28,916 nt of DNA from CAYSCW01 sp964449165 (GTDB taxonomy: Bacteria; Acidobacteriota; Aminicenantia; Aminicenantales; Aminicenantaceae). The notes beneath the pieces were generated by a model that saw only the letters and a list, made by a program, of their open reading frames with translations, did no database searches and was not told the origin of the DNA. The stretch covers positions 1 to 28,916 of the forward strand of contig CAYVAT010000038.1 of assembly GCA_964449165.1 (NCBI GenBank). Reading direction: 5' to 3'. Of the stretch, positions 22,478 through 28,916 are shown piece by piece. Both the position numbers and the translations under genes were made by a program. Position 1 is the stretch's first letter. The number at the start of each line of letters is the position of its first letter.

Positions 22478-24646
22478 TTATTTGCGTTTTATACTTACGG
22501 AAAAGCCTTCTGCGCTTATCTCGTGAAACGTTGTTTCGAGTTCGGAGTCATTCTGGATGGCATCCAGAAACTCCTGCATATCCCGCGCGTAATTGGTAAC
22601 GTTATGGGCGACTATTGCCCCCCCGGGCAGAACTCGGTCCTTCAATAAACGTAGGAATCTGACGTAATCCGGTTTCCAGGCATCAATGAAAACAAAGTCA
22701 AAATTTCCCTCGATCTTCGGTATCTCCTCAAAGGCATCGTTGATCCTGGAGTCGATCACATCTTCCAATCCGGCCTTCTCGAAATTCCTCCTGGCTTCCT
22801 CGCCGCTCGTTCTGTCATACTCGATAGTGATCACCCGACCGCCGGTTTTCCGAAAAGCCAGTCCGAGCCAGAGAGTGGAATAACCGTTGTAAGTGCCGAT
22901 CTCCAGCCCACGCGTATAGCCGTTCTTAAGGATGAGGTCATAGAAGAAGCGACCATCCCGGCAGGGAATGTTCATCTCCCCATGCTCGTAGGTCAGGTTC
23001 TTCATCATCAACATCGGAAGCACCTTGGTGTCTTCGATGTTCTCGAAAGCGTCGGAGAACACCTCACTCGCAGCGGGAATGGCAAACTGCTCATCTTCGA
23101 TAGGAACATTGTGCTCTATTGTGTCAAAAGCAAAATAGCTTTCCCCGCCCTTCCGGCTGGTAGAGATGCGGAAGGGGAATTGGACGCCATCCACCTTACG
23201 GTAGTCCCGCAATTCCCAAGCATTGCCGATCCAACTCAACAGGCAGGTCTCCACGTCAAAATACAGAATTTTCTCAGTCTTATTTTTAACCGCGAATACC
23301 GAACGCCCGGATAACATCTCTTTTGTTTTCAGAATCATCCCAGGAAAATAGTCCCGTATACGCAGGGCACCCTGCGGATTCAGAAGATAGCCGAGCCACG
23401 ATCGTCTCATCCGGTCATCTCGTTCGATACGGTCAGGATTTACCTTCCAGCCAATTTTGCCATCGAACCCATTTTGTTCAATCCCCTTTGAAACTTGCAG
23501 AGTTGTGATCCACTTATCAGGAACCTCGGCCAAAGCTTTTAGAGGATAAGTCTTGATATGAGGATCCGTCCATGACAGATCATCGACAAACCGTCCTGTA
23601 CATACCCGTGTTTTTAGCTTCTCGATAGCAGCACGTCCGCCTAAGGCCCGGATGTATTTCTCCAGGATCAAATCCAGGGTAGGCAATGCTTCAAACGATG
23701 CCACGGTTCTCTTACCCACGAAAACATCCAATTGAGGCCACTCATCTTGGTATTTGCTTGAATCCAGATTAAACCGAATCTTCGCCCGTCCTTCTTCCAG
23801 TTCTAGCTTTCCTTGGCTGATAATTCCATTCGCGCTCCGAAGGACCACTGTCTTGCCGATCAATTCGCCTGAACCAAGAACAGAAATCACGCATCGACCG
23901 ATGCTGATCTCACGATCAACGCGACACAGCACGGCCTCGCTGGGTTTATCCGAAAGCTTCAGTCGGTACATGTTGAGCCGGCTATTAGGGCCAATACCGG
24001 CGAACCAGGCAACACGAAGGGAGCCGTTCGAATCCACAGCGTTTCCGTCATCATCGTTGGCCACAAATTGAAAAGCCAGTTCTGTGCCGGGACCTGGATT
24101 GATCCCAAGGTTTTTCCAAGGCAGGAGGGCTTCAATAACATACTCTCTCTCGAGTACCCGACTTTCGGACTTGGCAGTCAGCCCTGACGTTTTATATTGC
24201 GGGTGCCGCCAGTCGTAAATCCTCTGACGGGCTGTTTTGTATTTGGGGTCCGCTCCTGAGGCGATCACCACATGGTACCGATTCATCGAGCCCAAATACT
24301 CTGAAACGAAGAGCTCCACGCAGTCTGTCCGCCACAGCCTGGCCACATCTTCTTCCTCGACGGCTATATCATCTTGCACGACTGCCAGTACATAAAGACC
24401 CTGAAGGTCCCAGGCGAGCCGGAATTTCACATCAAAGTCATCCACAGGTAAAGTCTGACCGTCCGGATCTGACAAAATCTCGACACGGAATCCTTGTCTC
24501 CCCCAATCGCTTTCGGAACCGTCCACAATAAGTCCCTCGATTCTGGGGATCTGGAAGACTTCAGAACCGGAATGCGCAGCGCCCGCCAGAAGGCCAACAC
24601 AACAAGATATCGCCAGCAGCAGAGAAAAGCTCGATCGGTTTATCAT
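22478..24646 (-). CDS. Exported fusion: CBM9-like domain, LolA-like domain and COMT-like SAM methyltransferase
   Basis: ATG 24646 is chosen over in-frame starts up to 24685 because AAGGAG lies just before it and the protein then opens with a clear signal peptide (1-25, MINRSSFSLLLAISCCVGLL). The 722 residues hold a CBM9/DOMON-like sandwich (about 28-235: IEGLIVDGSESDWGRQGF, DCVELFVSEYLG, EYVIEALLPWKNLG), a LolA-like module (about 325-530, opening LEKYIRALGGRAAIEKLKTR), and a class I O-methyltransferase (about 545-722). The latter has the SAM motif LEIGTYNGYSTLWLG (581-595), Glu609 in ITIEYD, Asp655 and Lys658 in FIDAWKPDY (as in catechol O-methyltransferase) and Asn682 in VAHNV, where the usual metal Asp is His681. 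An exported SAM-dependent enzyme is unexpected. The substrate is unknown. Confidence 0.8.
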   Translation of the reverse strand: MINRSSFSLLLAISCCVGLLAGAAHSGSEVFQIPRIEGLIVDGSESDWGRQGFRVEILSDPDGQTLPVDDFDVKFRLAWDLQGLYVLAVVQDDIAVEEEDVARLWRTDCVELFVSEYLGSMNRYHVVIASGADPKYKTARQRIYDWRHPQYKTSGLTAKSESRVLEREYVIEALLPWKNLGINPGPGTELAFQFVANDDDGNAVDSNGSLRVAWFAGIGPNSRLNMYRLKLSDKPSEAVLCRVDREISIGRCVISVLGSGELIGKTVVLRSANGIISQGKLELEEGRAKIRFNLDSSKYQDEWPQLDVFVGKRTVASFEALPTLDLILEKYIRALGGRAAIEKLKTRVCTGRFVDDLSWTDPHIKTYPLKALAEVPDKWITTLQVSKGIEQNGFDGKIGWKVNPDRIERDDRMRRSWLGYLLNPQGALRIRDYFPGMILKTKEMLSGRSVFAVKNKTEKILYFDVETCLLSWIGNAWELRDYRKVDGVQFPFRISTSRKGGESYFAFDTIEHNVPIEDEQFAIPAASEVFSDAFENIEDTKVLPMLMMKNLTYEHGEMNIPCRDGRFFYDLILKNGYTRGLEIGTYNGYSTLWLGLAFRKTGGRVITIEYDRTSGEEARRNFEKAGLEDVIDSRINDAFEEIPKIEGNFDFVFIDAWKPDYVRFLRLLKDRVLPGGAIVAHNVTNYARDMQEFLDAIQNDSELETTFHEISAEGFSVSIKRK

Positions 24647-24738
24647 TTTAAGCTCCTTTATCATAATATTTTGCTCATTTCTCAAGCCTCATTTTCATTA
24701 TCTGAGACAACTCCTTGAGATTCAACTTAATCATTCCT

Positions 24739-24757
24739 TAAGAAATCGTAAGAAATC
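24739..24757 (-). promoter_or_regulatory. Tandem 9-base direct repeats, candidate response-regulator site
   Basis: TAAGAAATC occurs twice with a 10-base period (24739-24747 and 24749-24757), about 93 bases upstream of the fusion gene start. On the minus strand this reads GATTTCTTA twice. OmpR-family regulators bind such helical-turn-spaced direct repeats, and a regulator of this type is encoded just downstream of the fusion gene. Binding is inferred. Confidence 0.35.
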
Positions 24758-24787
24758 AGAGTTTTTCTATTAATAAAATCGTGCTTG

Positions 24788-24799
24788 GATCATATGATC
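24788..24799. repeat. 12-base perfect palindrome
   Basis: GATCATATGATC is its own reverse complement and lies in the spacer between the divergent fusion gene and padR-like gene. It could be an operator; it may also be chance. Confidence 0.25.
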
Positions 24800-24937
24800 T
24801 ATAACAGGAGAATAAATCTGGATATAGAGAAAAATTTGGACTGAAAAAAAGAAATAGTCACCTGTATCCTGATTCAGCGAGATCTCATCGCCAACTCTAA
24901 GCCTTGATTTCACTCCCTCAAGAAATAATCACTTCTT

Positions 24938-24974
24938 TTGACAACCATTTCTACGGTTTTTCCGTATATATAAT
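24938..24974 (+). promoter_or_regulatory. Promoter region and dyad operator candidate of the PadR gene
   Basis: TTGACA (24938-24943) and TATAAT (24969-24974) are both perfect but 25 bases apart, too far for standard sigma70; TATATA at 24965 is an alternative. Between them TACGG (24952-24956) and CCGTA (24962-24966) form an inverted repeat around TTTTT. PadR regulators usually repress their own genes from dyads inside the promoter, so this is a good autoregulatory site candidate. The TATAAT would give a leader of under ten bases to the ATG at 24989, though AAGGAGAG at 24977-24984 is well placed as ribosome site. Confidence 0.4.
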
Positions 24975-24988
24975 ATAAGGAGAGATGA

Positions 24989-25315
24989 ATGAAGGATTTA
25001 ACTTTGTCCGAACTCATTTTTATGCTGGCAATCTGGCGTCTCGAAGAAAACGCATACGGAGTGACCATCCGAAAACAAATTGCTCAAGTGACAGGGAAGG
25101 TTTACACCTACGGCACCCTGTACAGTGCTCTAAACCAACTATTCAGAAAAGGCTATGTGATAAAGAGTGCGGGGCCGCCGACAGCTGAGAGAGGTGGGCG
25201 GAGCAAGATATTTTACAGACTTTCCCCAGAGGGGATAAGGGCTCTGAAAGCTGCCCGTCAGCTCAACAGAGAAATATGGAAAGGAATCCCGGAATTTTCT
25301 TTGGATAAGGCCTAA
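24989..25315 (+). CDS. PadR-family transcriptional regulator
   Basis: The 108-residue protein is a classic short PadR: LTLSELIFMLAIWRLEENAY and GVTIRKQIAQVTGKVYTYGT, then LYSALNQLFRKGYVIKSAGP with the wing RSKIFYRLSPEGIRALKAAR. The YGTLYSALNQL recognition helix is diagnostic. The long C-terminal dimer helix is short here, as in PadR-s1 members. An ATG four bases earlier (24985) is in another frame. The permease gene starts five bases after its stop, so the two form one operon. In Acidobacteriota-like genomes such PadR-permease pairs are frequent; the regulator likely represses its own operon. Confidence 0.92.
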   Translation: MKDLTLSELIFMLAIWRLEENAYGVTIRKQIAQVTGKVYTYGTLYSALNQLFRKGYVIKSAGPPTAERGGRSKIFYRLSPEGIRALKAARQLNREIWKGIPEFSLDKA

Positions 25316-25320
25316 AATTA

Positions 25321-27924
25321 ATGAATCCTGAACATCCCAGGCCACCTGGATTAGCCTTGAGAATCCTCAGACGCTTGGCTATTCAAGGGGAAGAATATTC
25401 GGTCCTTGGCGATCTTGAAGAAGAATACAACGAGATCGCCAAGGATATAGGTGCGGATAAAGTAAAATTCTGGTTCTGGATGCAGACCCTTAAGGCTATC
25501 CCAGCATTCACAAAATATAAAATCTACTGGAGCGCGCAAATGTTTAAAAACTACCTAAAAATCGCTTTAAGGAATATTAGAAAACACAAAGGTTACTCCT
25601 TTATTAACATTTTTGGGCTGGCAGTGGGAATAACCTGCTGTATTCTCATCTTTCTGTGGGTTCAGGACGAATTCAGCTATGATCATTTCCATGAAAACGG
25701 CGACAATCTCTACATCGTCGGGACTCGTCAGCGTCTGGGCAATCGAACATCCACTTCCAGCGGGACTCCCCCTGCTCTCGGGCCTGCTTTTAAGAAAGAG
25801 TATCCTGAAATTATCAATTCTGTCCGCTTCTGCAACGGACCCCATGATCTGATATTCGCTTACAACGAAAAAAGATTCAGTGAGTATGTGGAAGCGGTTG
25901 ACGGCTCGCTTCTTGAGATGTTCACTTTCCCTTTGATCCAGGGGAATCCCAAAACAGCCCTGAAAAATCCACACTCACTGGTGATGACAGAAAGGATGGC
26001 TCAGAAGTACTTCAACACCGAGAATGCTCTCGGGAAGATCATCCGTGTTGAAAACAAGTATGATTTTGAAGTCACGGGAGTGCTCAAAAACATCCCTCAC
26101 AATTCACTTCTTCAGTTTGATTTTCTTGTCCCTATCCAATTTCTTGAGGAACACTGGAATGCTCCGAACCATCTCGATACCTGGTACAATCTTTCCTTCA
26201 CAACATTTGTCCAGCTTCATGAAAACGCCTCCCCCAAAGCGGTCGAAGAAAAAACCGCCGGGCGTATAAACAAGGGGCATCCCAGCGATGACGTCACACC
26301 CTTTCTCCGGCCTTACTCAAAACTCTATCTATATGGATTAACCGGGAGAGGCCGGATTACACGTGTCCGAATGCTCTCTTTGATCGCGGTTTTCGTGCTA
26401 CTTATCGCCTGTATCAATTTCATGAACTTGACGACTGCCCGCGCTGGAAACCGGGCCAAGGAAATCAGCATGCGCAAAGTGACTGGAGCTTTGCGACAGG
26501 ATATCATCAAGCAGTTTTACGGAGAATCCATCCTGATGGCACTTCTATCTCTTGTGTTTGCAGTTCTTTCCGTCATTTTTCTGCTTCCTGCTTTTAACAG
26601 CCTAACCGGGAAAGAATTGACCTTAGACCCCTCTCACAATCTGAGTTTGACTCTCGGGCTTCTGGGTGCCACACTCCTCACCGGTCTTATCGCCGGTTCC
26701 TACCCTGCTCTGTTCATGTCATCATTTCAACCTGTAAAAATCATGAGAGATGCCTCTGGTCTCGGATCAAAAAGCTCTCTTTTCAGAAAAATTCTGGTCG
26801 TGCTGCAGTTTTCCATTTCTGTGGCTCTCATTATCCAGACTCTTGTTACTTACAAACAGCTCAATTATATGCGCAACAGAGACCTCGGGTTTAACCGAGA
26901 GAACCTCTTGTACATCCCGGTAAACGGCAACCTCTATCAACACTATGAAACAGCCAAAGAGGAGATTCAGAAGATACCAGGTGTTACCCAGGCTTCACTG
27001 ACCTCCCGAACACCTCTAATTTTCGGCTCGAGCGGAAACGGGTGGGGATGGGAAGGAAAAAGCCCAGAAATCGACCCTATGATCCGATATTTTTGTTGTG
27101 ATTTTGACTTTGTCGAAACTTTTGAAATGGAAATGGTCCAGGGAAGGTTCTTTTCTAGAGAACGGACTCTTGCGGCCTCTCCTCAATCAGGCCAGCTGGT
27201 CATCAACGAGGAATTTGCACGGATCATCGGGAAGGAGAATCCGGTTGGGATACGTCTATCTCACGGCAGATTCCATGGGACAATAATCGGCGTCATCAAC
27301 GATTTCAATTACTTCCCCCTTTATTACCAGAGCGGACCTCTGATCATATTCTACAAAACCTATAATCCAGCGCCGAATCATCACTTTTATCGGTATATTT
27401 TCGCAAGAATCCGTCCGGACAATGTTCCTCAAACTATCGCGAGTATTGAAAATATTTATAAGAAATTCAATCCCGAGTTCCCTTTTATCTTCCGCTTCCT
27501 TGATGAAGATTATGACCATCTCTACCGCTCTGAGGAGCAGTCCAGTGTGATCTTCCGCTATTTTGCTACGCTTGCTGTCTTGATATCCTGTTTGGGGCTC
27601 TTTGGTTTGGCATCTTTCCTGACAGAGCAACGCACAAAAGAAATTGGCATACGAAAAGTGCTGGGCTCTACAGTCCGAGGAATCATAGTCCTTCTCTCCA
27701 AACAGTTTTTGAAGTGGGTGGCTGTGGCGAATATTATTGCCCTTCCAATCGCTTGGTTCTTGTCTTACAAATGGCTGCAAGACTACCCGTACAGAACAGG
27801 CATAGGTGTCTGGATATTCCTCCTGACAGGTGCCATGACCCTGGTTATCGCGTTTCTTACAGTAACCTACCAATCCATCAAAGCGGCGAGATCCAATCCC
27901 GTGGATTCATTAAGGTACGAGTAA
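25321..27924 (+). CDS. FtsX/MacB-type ABC permease with N-terminal permease prefix domain
   Basis: The 867-residue protein starts with a cytoplasmic prefix domain (1-73: PPGLALRILRRLAIQGEEYS, VLGDLEEEYNEIAKDIGADK, with a WFWMQTL segment) typical of PadR-linked permeases of Acidobacteriota and relatives ('permease prefix domain 2'). MFKNYLKIALRNIRKHKGYS (74-93) then matches the start of ordinary family members such as the 814-residue paralogue here. A MacB-like periplasmic core, an FtsX block (with ARAGNRAKEISMRKVTGALR), a second periplasmic domain and a last FtsX block (EQRTKEIGIRKVLGSTVRGI) follow, ending NPVDSLRYE. Five bases separate it from padR; no separate ribosome site is strong, suggesting coupled translation. 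The ATPase partner must be encoded elsewhere. The cargo is unknown. Confidence 0.92.
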   Translation: MNPEHPRPPGLALRILRRLAIQGEEYSVLGDLEEEYNEIAKDIGADKVKFWFWMQTLKAIPAFTKYKIYWSAQMFKNYLKIALRNIRKHKGYSFINIFGLAVGITCCILIFLWVQDEFSYDHFHENGDNLYIVGTRQRLGNRTSTSSGTPPALGPAFKKEYPEIINSVRFCNGPHDLIFAYNEKRFSEYVEAVDGSLLEMFTFPLIQGNPKTALKNPHSLVMTERMAQKYFNTENALGKIIRVENKYDFEVTGVLKNIPHNSLLQFDFLVPIQFLEEHWNAPNHLDTWYNLSFTTFVQLHENASPKAVEEKTAGRINKGHPSDDVTPFLRPYSKLYLYGLTGRGRITRVRMLSLIAVFVLLIACINFMNLTTARAGNRAKEISMRKVTGALRQDIIKQFYGESILMALLSLVFAVLSVIFLLPAFNSLTGKELTLDPSHNLSLTLGLLGATLLTGLIAGSYPALFMSSFQPVKIMRDASGLGSKSSLFRKILVVLQFSISVALIIQTLVTYKQLNYMRNRDLGFNRENLLYIPVNGNLYQHYETAKEEIQKIPGVTQASLTSRTPLIFGSSGNGWGWEGKSPEIDPMIRYFCCDFDFVETFEMEMVQGRFFSRERTLAASPQSGQLVINEEFARIIGKENPVGIRLSHGRFHGTIIGVINDFNYFPLYYQSGPLIIFYKTYNPAPNHHFYRYIFARIRPDNVPQTIASIENIYKKFNPEFPFIFRFLDEDYDHLYRSEEQSSVIFRYFATLAVLISCLGLFGLASFLTEQRTKEIGIRKVLGSTVRGIIVLLSKQFLKWVAVANIIALPIAWFLSYKWLQDYPYRTGIGVWIFLLTGAMTLVIAFLTVTYQSIKAARSNPVDSLRYE

Positions 27925-28044
27925 GGATATTGACCCGCAGCTCTTGATGTCTTTGAGAACAGGCGAGCCGATGGATCTTAGGATTTAGACTTGGATTTAA
28001 TTTCGGGCCTTCGTAAAAAAAAGAGTCGGGCTCGAGATGTTGAT

Positions 28045-28074
28045 TTGACTTTCAAACCTGAACTCAGGCAAGAT
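28045..28074 (+). promoter_or_regulatory. Weak promoter candidate with dyad ahead of the C69 peptidase gene
   Basis: TTGACT (28045-28050), an 18-base spacer and CAAGAT (28069-28074) form a weak promoter. Its spacer carries CCTGA-AC-TCAGG (28057-28068), a perfect 5-bp dyad that could be an operator. The rest of the 246-base gap after the permease gene shows nothing else, and no clear terminator. Confidence 0.25.
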
Positions 28075-28170
28075 AGCAACAAATGGCTTCAAGACCAGCG
28101 GAAATTACTTTATTAAACGCCAGCCTCCACACATACTCCGCTACAAAAAAACTCATAAAGGAAAGAGTCA

Positions 28171-28916
28171 ATGCAAAATAAGTTTATTAGTTTAATTTTG
28201 GTAATTTCTTTTCCTTTGTTCATGCTCGCGCAAGGCCATCCAGATTCCTCTAATGATGCCTGTACTGACATAATCGTAGGAAAACTTGCTTCTGCAGATG
28301 GCTCGGTCATGACTTCCCATACAGGTGCATGCGATGAAAGCAGGGTTCACGTTGTTCCTGCCATGACCTACAAAAAGGGTGAAATGGCTCCGGTCTATTA
28401 TGGCCTGCTCAATGTTCGAACTCCCTTAAATGATTATGGAGAAATCATGGGGTATATTCCGCAAGTGGAGAAAACCTTCGCTTATTTTCACACAGGATAT
28501 CCTCAAATGAATGAACATCAACTGGCAATTGGTGAAAGCACACTCAGCCAGAGGAAAGAGTTACAGGTCGATAGGAAGTCAGGCAAACAAATCATGACCA
28601 TTGAACAAGCACAGTTGTTTGCACTTCAACGATGTAAAACAGCACAAGAAGCGATTAAATTGATCACTTCACTAGTCGAGAGATACGGATTTCTACCCTC
28701 CTGCGCTTCAGAATCAGAAGCCTTGTGCATCGCAGATCCCAACGAAGCATGGGTGCTGGAAGTCTTCAGCATCGGGCCTGACTGGGATCCTGAAAGTGGC
28801 GAATTGGGTGCTATCTGGGCTGCCCAGCGAATTCCAGATGACCATATTGCCATAGTACCTAATTGGAGTATTATCAAAGAGATAGATTTAAGCAGACCCG
28901 ATTATTTCATGGCCTC
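28171..28916 (+). CDS. C69-family dipeptidase (PepD-like), secreted, partial (C-terminus beyond window)
   Basis: The frame is open from ATG 28171 to the right edge (248 codons). AAAGGAAAG precedes the start. Residues 1-21 are a signal peptide (MQNKFISLILVISFPLFMLA). Next comes NDACTDIIVGKLASADGSVM; Cys31 is the expected N-terminal nucleophile after propeptide removal, as in C69 Ntn hydrolases, followed by the G-x-x-A-S-x-D-G-S pattern. The later segments HQLAIGESTLSQRKEL and EALCIADPNEAWVLEVFSIG, with a TAQEAIKLITSLVERYGF helix, are all family hallmarks. C69 dipeptidases split a wide range of dipeptides. The export signal adds this protein to the peptide-degrading set of the window with the M28 and C11 enzymes. 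Confidence 0.9.
   Translation, partial: MQNKFISLILVISFPLFMLAQGHPDSSNDACTDIIVGKLASADGSVMTSHTGACDESRVHVVPAMTYKKGEMAPVYYGLLNVRTPLNDYGEIMGYIPQVEKTFAYFHTGYPQMNEHQLAIGESTLSQRKELQVDRKSGKQIMTIEQAQLFALQRCKTAQEAIKLITSLVERYGFLPSCASESEALCIADPNEAWVLEVFSIGPDWDPESGELGAIWAAQRIPDDHIAIVPNWSIIKEIDLSRPDYFMA

Noticed and set aside
24985..25188. ATG at 24985 as the start of a separate frame
   Set aside because: It is four bases ahead of the PadR start in another frame and its product resembles nothing; the PadR frame is secure.
27256..27873. 205-residue minus-strand frame inside the permease gene
   Set aside because: It lies opposite the conserved FtsX block of the permease and shows no domain or ribosome site.
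1..28916. CRISPR array or phage gene cluster
   Set aside because: No regularly spaced repeats, Cas genes, phage structural genes or integrase were seen.

Overview
The window is a stretch of bacterial chromosome with moderate GC, AT-richer between about 16.6 and 19.5 kb. It is dominated by exported and envelope proteins: several secreted hydrolases (M28, C11, serine hydrolase, C69), outer-membrane barrels, a TonB-dependent receptor, and two long FtsX-type permeases without an adjacent ATPase. One permease carries an N-terminal prefix domain behind a PadR regulator. Together with the partial 6-bladed beta-propeller protein and the LolA-like modules, this mix suggests Candidatus Aminicenantes or a related Acidobacteriota lineage. 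That placement is inferred from gene content; no rRNA or marker gene is present.

Layout. 1-1.9 kb (minus): partial beta-propeller protein and a membrane-bound AraC regulator with a periplasmic STN-like domain. 2.4-3.8 kb (plus): secreted M28 peptidase. 4.0-6.0 kb (minus): outer-membrane barrel coupled to a clostripain-like C11 protease, flanked on both sides by decayed tails of what looks like one transposase family. 6.5-8.5 kb (minus): a large secreted orphan protein with a regulatory-like beta domain and a small membrane peptide. 8.8-10.1 kb (minus): MobB overlapping an unknown multi-pass membrane protein. 10.2-12.3 kb (plus): TonB-dependent receptor behind a leader that can fold into mutually exclusive helices and pair with the ribosome binding site. 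12.4-16.6 kb (minus): FtsX permease, a LolA-like gene fragment and a serine hydrolase. 16.6-17.4 kb: gene-poor, with the 3' tail of a tRNA gene. 17.4-19.3 kb (plus): DUF1295 membrane enzyme, dodecin, a strong terminator and an outer-membrane protein. 19.5-24.6 kb (minus): lipoprotein, OmpR-type two-component pair, and a 722-residue exported fusion of a CBM9-like domain, a LolA-like domain and a COMT-like methyltransferase. 25.0-27.9 kb (plus): PadR regulator and its permease. 28.2 kb to the end (plus): partial C69 dipeptidase.

The most unusual items are the apparently secreted methyltransferase fusion next to a two-component system, the STN-TM-AraC regulator, the candidate switch RNA ahead of the TonB receptor (divergent from MobB), the dodecin with Phe in place of the flavin-stacking Trp, and the pair of transposase tails around the C11/barrel operon. 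No complete mobile element, CRISPR array, complete tRNA or rRNA was seen.
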